From NCBI GenBank assembly GCA_903834765.1, contig CAILKE010000043.1, positions 62,001 to 126,000 of the forward strand: a stretch of 64,000 nt of DNA, given 5' to 3'. The notes under the pieces were generated by a model. That model was not told where the DNA came from. It ran no database searches and saw only the letters and a list, made by a program, of their open reading frames with translations. The position numbers and the translations under genes are program-made. Positions 16,347 to 25,423 of the stretch are shown in pieces. This DNA comes from an uncultured Bacteroidota bacterium (GTDB lineage Bacteria; Bacteroidota; Bacteroidia; B-17B0; Aurantibacillaceae). The stretch's first letter is position 1, and every line of letters begins with the position of its first letter.

Positions 16347-18815
16347 ATTCTGTACAATCCTCAACACATATCAAAAATTATAGGCGCCAAACTCATTGGC
16401 GAACATAAAAATTCTATTAAACATTTATTGATAGATAGTAGGCAATTAACTGACCCAAATCATACGCTTTTTATAGCATTGGTAACAAGTCGTAATGATG
16501 CGCATCAATACATCTTAGAGTTATATAAAAAAGGTGTTACTGTTTTTTTAGTCAATCATATTCCAGATAATTGTAAAGGTTTAGGAGAAGATATTTGTTT
16601 TTTAGTCGTGGAGGATACACTTCTTGCACTTCAAAAATTGGCGACTTATCATAGAGATCAATTCAGAATCCCAGTAATAGGAATTACAGGGAGCAATGGA
16701 AAAACAATTGTAAAGGAGTGGCTTTATCAACTATTAAAAGAGGATTATAACATTTGTCGCAGTCCCAAAAGCTTTAACTCTCAAGTTGGTGTTCCACTTT
16801 CGCTTTGGCAGTTAAATCAACAACATACTTTAGGTATTTTTGAAGCAGGTATTTCTGAAGTTGGAGAAATGGCAATTCTTAATCAGCTTATTAAACCATC
16901 GATTGGCGTGCTTACTTCTTTAGGATCAGCTCATGATGAAGGTTTTGAAGGACCAGAAGAAAAGCTAAAAGAAAAATTACAATTATTTTCACACTGCCAA
17001 TCAGTAATTGTAAATGCGCTTTCCATAGATGATCAGCAAATCAATACAATCAATAAAGAGTATATGTTGATTTCTAAATCAACAGAAGCAACGCTTCAGG
17101 TGTTAGAAATAGAAAATTTATTTACACATACAGTTATTAGTGCAATATATCATAACGAGCACATAAGCATTCATATTCCCTTTACAGATGCGGCAAGTGT
17201 TGATAACGCCGTTACCTGCTGGGCCGTATTATTGCACCTTAAGGTTCCGCAACAGGAAATAGAAAAGCGTATGTTAGTGTTACAAGCAGTAGCTATGCGT
17301 TTAGAATTAAAATTAGGGAATAACAATTGCATCTTAATTAATGATTTTTATAATTCCGATATTAATGCTTTGGAAATAGCACTGCATCATCAAAAGCAAC
17401 AACATCGGGGAGGAAAAAAAGTAGTTATTTTATCAGACATCGAGCAGAGTGGAAAATTAAGTGGTGAATTATACCACAGTGTTGCTGAGCTATTGGCTCA
17501 ATTTCATATAGATACTATTATCGGTATTGGGAAAGAAATCTCTTCTCAAAAAAGCTTTTTTAAATTGAATGCTCATTTTTTTGAAAACACATCTGCATTT
17601 ATATTAGAAAGCAAAACTAATTCTGATTTACAATTTACAAATAGTATTATTCTTTTGAAAGGTGCTCGCAGCTTTGGATTTGAAGCTATTAGTAAATTAT
17701 TACAACAAAAAAGCCACGATACAGTTTTAGAAATTAATTTGAATAAATTAATTCATAATATAAATTTTTACCGCACACAAATAAAGAAGGAAACCAAATT
17801 AATGTGTATGGTAAAAGCTACAGGTTATGGAAGTGGTAGTACAGAAATTGCATTTACATTACAACACCATCATGTCGATTATTTAGCGGTTGCTTATACC
17901 GATGAGGGCGTGGAGCTTCGTAAAGCTGGTATACATTTACCAATTATGGTAATGAGTCCTGAAGAATCAGGTTACGACGACATGATAGAATATCGATTGG
18001 AGCCGGAAATTTATTCTTTTAAAGTTGCAAACGAATTTTTGAAAGCACTGCAAAATAAGGCAATTTCAGAACCTTACCCTATTCATATCAAATTAGATAC
18101 TGGCATGCGTCGATTAGGATTTGAAGAAGATCAAACTTCGGAGTTGTGCGCATGGCTTCAAAAAGAAACATCATTACATGTAAAAAGTATTTTCTCGCAT
18201 TTAGTAGGTAGTGACGATAAGGCTTTCGATGACTTCACACAGGCTCAAATTTCTTCTTTCGATAAGCAGGCAACTCAAATTGAACAGGCTATTGGCTATA
18301 ACGCTATTAAACATATTTGTAATTCAGGAGCCATCACTCGCTTTAAACATGCACAATACAATATGGTACGATTAGGTATTGGCATGTACGGTATAGGGTT
18401 TAACCCCCTTGAACAACAGAACTTACAGAACATTAGTTCTCTTAAAACAAAAATATCGCAAATTAAACAAGTTCCGGTAGGCGAAACCATTGGGTATAGC
18501 CGAAAAGGGTTGGTAACGAAACCAACTACCATTGCTACTATCCCCATAGGGTATGCCGATGGCTTTAATAGAAATTTAGGGAATGGCAATTTTTCGGTTT
18601 CAATCAATCAGGTGTTGTGCCCAACCATTGGAAACATTTGCATGGACATGTGTATGGTTGACATTACAGCTGTTTCTTGTAAAGAAGGCGATGAGGTTGT
18701 TATTTTTGACACGAATGAACAATTGTTGAATCTTTCAAAAGCAATGAATACAATACCTTACGAGGTTTTAACGAGTATTTCAACCCGTGTAAAAAGAGTG
18801 TATGTTCAGGAGTAA
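16323..18815 (+). CDS. Bifunctional UDP-MurNAc-tripeptide:D-Ala-D-Ala ligase / alanine racemase (MurF-Alr)
   Basis: This fused enzyme carries out two steps of peptidoglycan precursor synthesis: Alr makes D-alanine, and MurF adds D-Ala-D-Ala. The Mur ligase half (residues about 10-455) has the P-loop GITGSNGKT. The racemase half (about 460-830) has the PLP lysine in MVKATGYGSG (residue 498). The fusion is usual in Bacteroidota, and the racemase half lacks nothing obvious. The start is uncertain. TTG 16323 lies inside the terminator hairpin, and no ATG occurs before the conserved region. CTG 16350 would give MYNPQHISKII, which fits family N-termini best. The 3' end overlaps the next gene by 14 bp. 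Confidence 0.9.
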   Translation: MYKINHFFILYNPQHISKIIGAKLIGEHKNSIKHLLIDSRQLTDPNHTLFIALVTSRNDAHQYILELYKKGVTVFLVNHIPDNCKGLGEDICFLVVEDTLLALQKLATYHRDQFRIPVIGITGSNGKTIVKEWLYQLLKEDYNICRSPKSFNSQVGVPLSLWQLNQQHTLGIFEAGISEVGEMAILNQLIKPSIGVLTSLGSAHDEGFEGPEEKLKEKLQLFSHCQSVIVNALSIDDQQINTINKEYMLISKSTEATLQVLEIENLFTHTVISAIYHNEHISIHIPFTDAASVDNAVTCWAVLLHLKVPQQEIEKRMLVLQAVAMRLELKLGNNNCILINDFYNSDINALEIALHHQKQQHRGGKKVVILSDIEQSGKLSGELYHSVAELLAQFHIDTIIGIGKEISSQKSFFKLNAHFFENTSAFILESKTNSDLQFTNSIILLKGARSFGFEAISKLLQQKSHDTVLEINLNKLIHNINFYRTQIKKETKLMCMVKATGYGSGSTEIAFTLQHHHVDYLAVAYTDEGVELRKAGIHLPIMVMSPEESGYDDMIEYRLEPEIYSFKVANEFLKALQNKAISEPYPIHIKLDTGMRRLGFEEDQTSELCAWLQKETSLHVKSIFSHLVGSDDKAFDDFTQAQISSFDKQATQIEQAIGYNAIKHICNSGAITRFKHAQYNMVRLGIGMYGIGFNPLEQQNLQNISSLKTKISQIKQVPVGETIGYSRKGLVTKPTTIATIPIGYADGFNRNLGNGNFSVSINQVLCPTIGNICMDMCMVDITAVSCKEGDEVVIFDTNEQLLNLSKAMNTIPYEVLTSISTRVKRVYVQE

Positions 18816-20448
18816 TAATAAACTAAAAGACTCCGAACAATCTAATATAAAATACATTTTAGGTTTGTTTGTGGTTTTTGTTTGTTGTGAATTACTTTTG
18901 AATCCTATTGGTGATTTTCCATTAAATGATGATTGGTTTTATGCAAAGGCGCTAAAAACAATACAATTCGATAGTTACATTAATAATGCACATTGGGGAT
19001 ACGCATCAATGTTAACTCATCTTTTTTATGGTAAGCTGGTTACTACCATATTCGGATTTTCATATAATGTATTAAGAATGTCTACGCTTATATTATCTTT
19101 TACGGGCATAACTTTTTTTTATTTTTTAGTTAAAGAATATGTAGGAATGTTAAATAAACAAGCCTTTTTAGCAACATTAATTGTGATGGCTGACCCCTTA
19201 TTTTTAAGTCTATCAAATTCGTATATGACCGACGTTCCTTTTATAACAAGCATTATGATGGCGGTTTATTTTTATTTGAAATTCAAACGTTCTAATAAAT
19301 TAAAATATTATTGCCTTAGTGTTTTACTATTAATTTGGGCTTTATTAATTAGGCAATTAGCGTTAGCCTTTATCATAGGGTTATTTTTTTCAGATATCAT
19401 CTTAGAGAAAAAAATAACAGTTAAAAATATGCTATTAATTACGCTTTCATTATTAGTTTTATATCTGTTCGAAAGATGGCTTTATATAAGCAATGCAAAC
19501 ACCGGATATGCATACCTATTCTTTAGAACATCTACTACCGCTCGTTCTATAACAGTTCCTGAAATTGGTATTAATTTTTTAAAACGCTGGATACATTATG
19601 TGTCTTTTTCTGGGTTTGTATTGTTTCCTATTTTATTAACGTACCTATACCATTACATAAAACAAAAGTTGTTTTTTAATACTAAAAAACAATTTATTAT
19701 TTCTCTAATATTAATGATACCAGTGTCTTGGAGCCTGCGAAAATTTCCAATTGGAAATTACCTATACAACTGCGGTATTGGTCCTGATACGTTATATGAC
19801 ACATATATTTTAGGGATTAATTCGCAACACGCTCACGATCTCATTTTATTCGGCATTATCCGTGTTTTAGCATTTACTGGCTCATTCAGTTTATTATTAG
19901 TGTTAATTCAATTTGTTTTTAAAGTAATACACTGGCGCACGACTGATGTTTCAAAACACATTGTTTTGCTTATTTTAATTATCTCCTTGTTTTTTTACTA
20001 TTCATTTTTAGCCATTGCCAGCCCTATTTTCGATCGCTATATTATGATTTTTTCGATATTAATTATTCCAATTATCTTTTACATATACAATCCGCCTATA
20101 AAAGAAAAAATCATAGTAAGCATTCTTATTGTATTGCTAATGTTGTTTTCAGTTTTCGCAACCAAAGATTATTTTAATGGACACAGAACCATATGGAAAA
20201 TTATAAATGAATTAAAACAAACCGAGGGATTAACAGATACTGATATAAATGGCGGGTTAGAGCATTGCGCCTCATCTTTTGGAGATAGTGCTTTTTGGTT
20301 TAAAAAATGGAATAATATTCCGGAGAACAAATACGTGATAACGCGAGGGAAATTAATTAACTATCATGTTTATAAAAGCTATTATTATCAACGCTATATT
20401 CCATTGAAAACAGATACTATATTTGTATTAGCAAAAAATGAAAAATAA
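18802..20448 (+). CDS. GT-C-fold polytopic glycosyltransferase (ArnT/PMT-like)
   Basis: This 548-residue inner membrane protein has about ten or eleven transmembrane helices. The first periplasmic loop carries the acidic motif NDDWFYAKAL after DFPL. That is the position of the conserved Asp/Glu in GT-C enzymes, which use polyprenyl-phosphate sugars (GT39/GT83). The first helix is near residues 18-36 and the C-terminal 90 residues form a soluble tail. It overlaps murF-alr by 14 bp and the next gene by 11 bp, suggesting one transcript. The acceptor (lipid A, protein or glycan) is not shown by the sequence. Confidence 0.78.
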   Translation: MFRSNNKLKDSEQSNIKYILGLFVVFVCCELLLNPIGDFPLNDDWFYAKALKTIQFDSYINNAHWGYASMLTHLFYGKLVTTIFGFSYNVLRMSTLILSFTGITFFYFLVKEYVGMLNKQAFLATLIVMADPLFLSLSNSYMTDVPFITSIMMAVYFYLKFKRSNKLKYYCLSVLLLIWALLIRQLALAFIIGLFFSDIILEKKITVKNMLLITLSLLVLYLFERWLYISNANTGYAYLFFRTSTTARSITVPEIGINFLKRWIHYVSFSGFVLFPILLTYLYHYIKQKLFFNTKKQFIISLILMIPVSWSLRKFPIGNYLYNCGIGPDTLYDTYILGINSQHAHDLILFGIIRVLAFTGSFSLLLVLIQFVFKVIHWRTTDVSKHIVLLILIISLFFYYSFLAIASPIFDRYIMIFSILIIPIIFYIYNPPIKEKIIVSILIVLLMLFSVFATKDYFNGHRTIWKIINELKQTEGLTDTDINGGLEHCASSFGDSAFWFKKWNNIPENKYVITRGKLINYHVYKSYYYQRYIPLKTDTIFVLAKNEK

Positions 20449-21796
20449 ATTAAGTATTATATGGATATCTTTTGTTTTTTTTGGTTGTACTGAAAGCCAA
20501 CACTTGTCTGATATAAAACAAAACCCAACCTTTGTAGATATTGCTCCGATTATTTATAAGAACTGCACTCCTTGTCATAGAGCTGGAGAAAGCGGGCCGT
20601 TTGAATTAATGTCGTATGCTGATGCAAAAAAAAATGCAAACAAAATAAAATTTGTAACACAAGTCCATTATATGCCACCTTGGCCGGCTGATGCCAGTTA
20701 TACTCATTTTATTGGTGAACGCATACTTACAGCCGATGAAATAGAATTGATAAAACGCTGGGTTGATAATGGATCACTACAAGGTGATGAAGCAAAAACA
20801 CCAAAGGCACCATCGTTTTATTATGGTTCGTCATTAGGAAAACCTGATACTGTAATTCGATTTAACAGAGCGGTTCCTATTAAAGGAAATGGTGATGACC
20901 ATTTTTACATAGTTAAAATTCCAATGAAATTTGCAAAAGACACCTTTGTGCGTTACTTTGAATTTGTTCCAGATCAGCGTAAACTAGCGCATCACATCAA
21001 CGGCCATTTAATTAATTATGACGAAGAAAAGAAACAAGAATTACAGTCTGGTTTATCCTATGCGCTAGATGAATATAAAGATTATAAGCAATTATATGCG
21101 CAATTAAATATTTTAAATGATGATGGCACATTTCCTACGCTAACGCCTAATACAGTATATTATCTTCCAGGATACACACCTCCAAGATACCCTAACGAAA
21201 TTGGTGGTTATAAGGTCAACAAAACCTCAGCTATTTTTTTAAAGAGTATTCATTACGGCCCAAGCAATGCCGATGTATTAGATAGCTCGCACATTAATGT
21301 GTATTATGGCCCTAAACCTAAACGACCAATCAGAGAAACGCAATTGGGAACATTTGGTATTTCTAAAATTGAACCGGAATTTGTTTTACGTGCTAATCAA
21401 ATACAAACCTTTCATACGCAAGCAACATTAGATGCTGATATTTCTTTGCTGTCCGTTAATCCGCACATGCACTTATTGGGCAAAACTTTTTTGGCCTTCG
21501 CTATTAAACCCAATGGCGACACTATTCCTTTAATAAAAATAAAAAAATGGGATTTCAGATGGCAGTATTATTACACGTATCAGCATCCCATTAAAATTTC
21601 GGCAGGCACAACGATTCATGTATATGGCACGTTTGACAATACATCAAAAAATCCATTCAATCCCAATCATCCACCAAAACAGGTGGTTCAGGGTGAAGCT
21701 GTAAAAAGCATGAGAACCACTCAGGAAATGTTTCAATTTATTTTTTCTTATTTACCCTATCAAAATGGTGATGAGCAAATTGATTTGAGTAAATAA
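20438..21796 (+). CDS. Lipoprotein with one c-type haem site and a Cu-monooxygenase-like C-terminal domain
   Basis: This is a 452-residue protein with lipoprotein signal MKNKLSIIWISFVFFGC (Cys17). A mono-haem site, CTPCH, lies at about residues 43-47, within a short cytochrome-like domain ending near residue 115 (MPPWPADASY, ADEIELIKRWVDNG). The C-terminal region carries NPHMHLLGK and TTIHVYGTFDNTSKNPFNP. These resemble the C-terminal domain of copper type II ascorbate-dependent monooxygenases, where His-X-His binds copper. This combination recurs in Bacteroidota, often annotated only as a cytochrome. Catalysis has not been demonstrated. The gene overlaps the glycosyltransferase gene and is convergent with the following small gene. 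Confidence 0.78.
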   Translation: MKNKLSIIWISFVFFGCTESQHLSDIKQNPTFVDIAPIIYKNCTPCHRAGESGPFELMSYADAKKNANKIKFVTQVHYMPPWPADASYTHFIGERILTADEIELIKRWVDNGSLQGDEAKTPKAPSFYYGSSLGKPDTVIRFNRAVPIKGNGDDHFYIVKIPMKFAKDTFVRYFEFVPDQRKLAHHINGHLINYDEEKKQELQSGLSYALDEYKDYKQLYAQLNILNDDGTFPTLTPNTVYYLPGYTPPRYPNEIGGYKVNKTSAIFLKSIHYGPSNADVLDSSHINVYYGPKPKRPIRETQLGTFGISKIEPEFVLRANQIQTFHTQATLDADISLLSVNPHMHLLGKTFLAFAIKPNGDTIPLIKIKKWDFRWQYYYTYQHPIKISAGTTIHVYGTFDNTSKNPFNPNHPPKQVVQGEAVKSMRTTQEMFQFIFSYLPYQNGDEQIDLSK

Positions 21797-21812
21797 AATT
21801 GACAATTAATTT

Positions 21813-22289
21813 TCAATGCAACATTATATTCTTTCTTTTTGTTACTGCTATTTTTTCACTTTTCATAAATATGGAGCTTTTACTATTCCAATAATAGTAT
21901 AAATAAATTGTTTTTAAATCAATCGAAATCATTACTAACAAAGGATAATTTTCAGAATCAAACGTAAGTATGTTTAAATTGTTAGAATATCTTTTAGTGA
22001 TTGAGTTGTAATTTTTTGTGCGATAAATTTTGTCAATAGTATATTGAATGGAAATTGAATCTTGATCAACAAGATACGTAATTCCAATTTTTTTGCCAAT
22101 AGTATCAATAGCTATAGACCTATATTGTCCATTGATTGTATCAACTAAAGTTACCGCAGCTGTTGTAGGATGGTAATACGCATAACTTTCTACAGAACCT
22201 GTTGATACTGTTATAATTTGTGAGTAACCTGAGTTATATTTAAAAATAAACACAACGATAAAACAACTATAAACACATAATTTTTTCAT
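21813..22289 (-). CDS. Hypothetical exported protein
   Basis: This is 158 residues with a signal peptide or N-terminal anchor (MKKLCVYSCFIVVFIFKY then NSGYSQ, cleavage likely near residue 24). The rest is beta-strand rich and alternating hydrophobic, without cysteines or known motifs. It is the second gene of a two-gene minus-strand unit, 11 bp downstream of the next entry. I do not recognise a family. Confidence 0.6.
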   Translation of the reverse strand: MKKLCVYSCFIVVFIFKYNSGYSQIITVSTGSVESYAYYHPTTAAVTLVDTINGQYRSIAIDTIGKKIGITYLVDQDSISIQYTIDKIYRTKNYNSITKRYSNNLNILTFDSENYPLLVMISIDLKTIYLYYYWNSKSSIFMKSEKIAVTKRKNIMLH

Positions 22290-22300
22290 ACTATCAGAAA

Positions 22301-22762
22301 TTAAATATTAAAATAAACTGTTTTACCTAATACATAAACTTGGTAAGAAAAATCTTTTGATATTTCACCATACGTTTTTGTAACATTACTATAATTCAAT
22401 GTTGTCCAATAGGCAATAGCCTCATCTTTAAACGCAACAATTTTAATTTCATCTTGCCCAAAACGATTTGTTATAACTTCTATTTTTAAACTCATTCTTT
22501 TCCACGCCAAATTATCGCCATAGCCTTCTTCATAGAATCCTATTGCACGTGTTTCTAAGGCTATTGGCTGAGTAGGTTGCTGATACGAAGGCGTTTCAAC
22601 TTGCTGATAATTTGGATTGCTTTGGTTAGTATTTGTAGAATTCGAATTTTGTTTGGCAGGAACTGCTGGTTGCCATTGTACAGATGGATAATAATTAACT
22701 TGAGCAATAATGTGAGTGTAATTAGTTATTGCGATAGCAAATAGAATAATAGCTGATTTCAT
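22301..22762 (-). CDS. Hypothetical exported protein with a Gln/Asn/Pro-rich linker
   Basis: This is 153 residues. The signal peptide spans residues 1-20 (MKSAIILFAIAI, cleavage after HIIAQ). A low-complexity segment rich in Gln, Asn, Ser and Pro (residues about 30-66) is followed by a roughly 85-residue beta-rich domain ending in GKTVYFNI. No family is recognised. A perfect 11-bp inverted repeat lies directly upstream of the ATG, and one copy of a 27-bp direct repeat lies 48 bp upstream, so expression may be controlled. Confidence 0.6.
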   Translation of the reverse strand: MKSAIILFAIAITNYTHIIAQVNYYPSVQWQPAVPAKQNSNSTNTNQSNPNYQQVETPSYQQPTQPIALETRAIGFYEEGYGDNLAWKRMSLKIEVITNRFGQDEIKIVAFKDEAIAYWTTLNYSNVTKTYGEISKDFSYQVYVLGKTVYFNI

Positions 22763-22764
22763 GG

Positions 22765-22798
22765 GTGATTAGTTTAATGTTACGACAAAACTAATCAC
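22765..22798. promoter_or_regulatory. Perfect 11-bp inverted repeat, possible operator
   Basis: GTGATTAGTTT (22765-22775) and AAACTAATCAC (22788-22798) are exact inverse complements with a 12-nt spacer. They start 2 bp upstream of the ATG at 22762. There is no T-tract, so this is not a terminator. It could be a repressor site or a 5' UTR hairpin masking the start. Confidence 0.6.
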
Positions 22799-22809
22799 AC
22801 TATAAAGGT

Positions 22810-22836
22810 TTTACTAAAATTCGCAAGCTTGTTTTT
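22810..22836. repeat. Left copy of a 27-bp direct repeat
   Basis: TTTACTA, two variable bases (AA), then ATTCGCAAGCTTGTTTTT. The second copy at 26114-26140 matches at 25 of 27 positions. Between them lie three minus-strand genes of unknown function. It may be an attachment-site duplication, or a shared promoter/operator, since each copy sits 36-47 bp upstream of a minus-strand start. Confidence 0.75.
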
Positions 22837-22932
22837 TTAAATTATCTTCAAACCAAGGTCCACGATGACACAAATTCGCATAATGCTCTTATATTATTTA
22901 AAATATCTATCTGCCTAAAAATTGCAAGACAG

Positions 22933-23760
22933 TTAGACTAACTTTTTTATTAAATCAACTTCTAAATTTATTTTATATGGTTGCCCTGCACTACCTAATA
23001 TTTGGTATGGCAAAGCAATATTATCCCCTAACTCATCTTTAAATATTTTGTTGATTTTTGAGATTTTTTGGTGCAAGGAATCATTCGTTATATTCAATAA
23101 TTCATCAATTCTTTTGTTAATTATATCTTTTTCGGTATTGGGGCTTATACTTTGGTAAATTGAACGAAGTTCATTTGTATGATTACTGATTTCTTTTAAA
23201 GCGATGCCTTTTAAATGATTTAAAAACAAACAGTACACTAATTTTAGTAAGGGCTCTAATTTTATTTCTACATCATATAATGGCAGTGTAATTTTATATT
23301 TGGCATCAAATACTAATTCACTTAATACAATTGCTGGGGTTTGATATCGCTCATACCATCCTGTTCTATTAGATAGTGGTTCGCCTATATTAGCTTTGAG
23401 CTCAATTAATAGGCGTTTCAAAATGGCTGAAGGAGTGCCGTACTGAGCTTTATAGTTTGGTGTTGTTAAATACAATTGATCTGCATCTCCATTTAATACA
23501 TCTTTGAAGTTATGAAATACATGGCGTTTTTCTGAAGGAAACCATAAATATATAGAATGATGTTTGCCAATTTCTTCATTATTAAACTCTTCATTAGCAG
23601 AAAGTAAATTACCAATACTTTTATAAATCTTCTCGTCAAAATAAAGCCAGTTTTTAAAAATAAAAAAATCTTGGTTGTTTTGTTCATATTGTATATAAAC
23701 TCTGCCCCAAGTTTTTTCATGCATTTCGGTAACGTGTATTGATTTGATGGTAATTTGCAT
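22933..23760 (-). CDS. Hypothetical cassette protein A (275 aa)
   Basis: I do not recognise the N-terminal half, a mixed alpha/beta region starting MQITIKSIHV. The C-terminal roughly 100 residues (from LLKLVYCLFLNHLKGI through LRSIYQSISPNTEKD to YQILGSAGQPYKINL) resemble a helical, winged-helix-like module. I recall that module at the ends of other uncharacterised Bacteroidota proteins, so it may be a DNA-binding or partner-binding unit. There is no signal peptide or membrane helix. It is the last gene of a three-gene minus-strand set bounded by direct repeats. The TAG/TAA context and spacing (71 bp from the upstream gene) allow co-transcription. Confidence 0.6.
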   Translation of the reverse strand: MQITIKSIHVTEMHEKTWGRVYIQYEQNNQDFFIFKNWLYFDEKIYKSIGNLLSANEEFNNEEIGKHHSIYLWFPSEKRHVFHNFKDVLNGDADQLYLTTPNYKAQYGTPSAILKRLLIELKANIGEPLSNRTGWYERYQTPAIVLSELVFDAKYKITLPLYDVEIKLEPLLKLVYCLFLNHLKGIALKEISNHTNELRSIYQSISPNTEKDIINKRIDELLNITNDSLHQKISKINKIFKDELGDNIALPYQILGSAGQPYKINLEVDLIKKLV

Positions 23761-23831
23761 TTTAATATTTGAAATTTAATTATGGTGTATTTGATATTGT
23801 GGGACTATACGATTACAAATGTCAGGTTGTA

Positions 23832-25238
23832 TTAATCATGATTCCAATAAACTGTTTCTGAATCATCACCAAAATCCTTACGTAAATAATTCCAATCATC
23901 ATCTGTATTTCTCTGGGTGTCATCATCAGTATTCCAACGGCAATCAAAGTTATTGTTGTCAAAAAATGTTTGTGGTAAATTATTATTTATTTGTTCATTG
24001 TTGAAGCGATTTTTATTATCTTCCGGTAAATTGAAATTAGGATTAGCTTTCGTAATTTCATGCCATTTTTGATTTACAGATATGTCGCTTATTACAGATA
24101 GACCATATTCAATCAAATCATCAACACTATTTTTACTTTTAATAGCCTTTTCTTTTTTAATAACTCCAATAATGGAATTGAAGTGAAAAATTGGAGATCG
24201 TTTTCCGAATAAATCGAAAATAAATTTTCCGTCTACGCATTTAATATTCTTCCTTTGCATATCAGTTTTCAGCTTAAGATTTAATATTTCTAAAGGGATG
24301 CTTAACTTTATTTTTATGTCTTTGTAATAAATTTTATAATATATATCTTTTCTCCACGATGACAGATATGACTCATAATTTTCTAGTCGCTCTGTAAAAT
24401 CTAAAGAATTTTCAATATTTGAATTATTTATTTCACTTAGATCCTTGTAATCTTTAAATTCTCCATGACAATCCTCAATATTTAAAATATCATATATTTC
24501 GATCCTTGAACCATCTTTAAAATTTGCAGTTATTTTATCAAAATCATGTTTTAAAAATGAACTTAACCCTAATTTTTCGGCAATTATAAAAAATGCGTCT
24601 TCGATAGCAGTTCCCTCTTTTATTTCATGAAATATATGACCGTGATTTTTGAAGTTTTCATACCATCCGTTGTCGCTACGATTAAAGTCAATAAAGTTAC
24701 AATATACCAAAGAAAGAAGGTTGGTTGCGTCACAAAATATATCTATATCAGGAGTAGAATCAAAAGGGGAGATTTTATTATTATTAAAATTAACATATCC
24801 CAAATCTCTGCTACCTTCTTTTTCAAAGTATACTTCTTTAAATCTTTCATTTGAAAATAAATTATCGATTAATTCTTTTCGTTTTAATGAGTAGTTTTGT
24901 TTGTCAATAATTTCACTTTTAAATAATTTTAGTTTCCTATCCAGTTGAGTAAAGGATTTAAAATCAATAATATTACCTTCCTTATCCCTCTCTCTTAAAA
25001 AAGAGTTTACTTTAAGTATATATTCTTCAAAAATAAAATTTGCATTTTTGATATTATGTAACTCGTCAATTTTTGACACCTCCCATTCCTTATGTTTAGG
25101 TGTATAAATACAATTCGATAATTGATTTAAAGATAGACTATATGCACCAGCATATGATGAAATGCTGCCATTATAAGAATTATAGTTTAAAAATGGGTTG
25201 ATACCAAATCTATTAATAAGCGTTTGATAATTTATCAT
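23832..25238 (-). CDS. Hypothetical cassette protein B (468 aa, acidic Asp/Asn-rich tail)
   Basis: ATG 25238 is preferred over an upstream TTG at 25268. The protein is predicted soluble, rich in Lys, Asn, Asp and aromatic residues, with no signal peptide. A segment around residues 195-245 (DNGWYENFKNHGHIFHEI, GTAIEDAFFIIAEKLG) and the final acidic tail (WNTDDDTQRNTDDDWNYL) are distinctive, but I cannot match them to a known family. The DNA is visibly more AT-rich than its neighbours, which fits acquired DNA. It is the largest gene of the direct-repeat-bounded cassette. Confidence 0.6.
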   Translation of the reverse strand: MINYQTLINRFGINPFLNYNSYNGSISSYAGAYSLSLNQLSNCIYTPKHKEWEVSKIDELHNIKNANFIFEEYILKVNSFLRERDKEGNIIDFKSFTQLDRKLKLFKSEIIDKQNYSLKRKELIDNLFSNERFKEVYFEKEGSRDLGYVNFNNNKISPFDSTPDIDIFCDATNLLSLVYCNFIDFNRSDNGWYENFKNHGHIFHEIKEGTAIEDAFFIIAEKLGLSSFLKHDFDKITANFKDGSRIEIYDILNIEDCHGEFKDYKDLSEINNSNIENSLDFTERLENYESYLSSWRKDIYYKIYYKDIKIKLSIPLEILNLKLKTDMQRKNIKCVDGKFIFDLFGKRSPIFHFNSIIGVIKKEKAIKSKNSVDDLIEYGLSVISDISVNQKWHEITKANPNFNLPEDNKNRFNNEQINNNLPQTFFDNNNFDCRWNTDDDTQRNTDDDWNYLRKDFGDDSETVYWNHD

Positions 25239-25423
25239 GACATTATATTTAATTGGTTGTAAATACAATTATATTATATTCAGGTAAAGTAATTGTATTT
25301 TATCACCTTAAAGCTAATAAAATTTCTTGCATAGTTAGGCTACTAATAATAGATTTTGATACTAAATTTAGTACAAGGTCTAGTTTTATTGATTCAAAAT
25401 AAAATATTTTATAATTTACTTAT

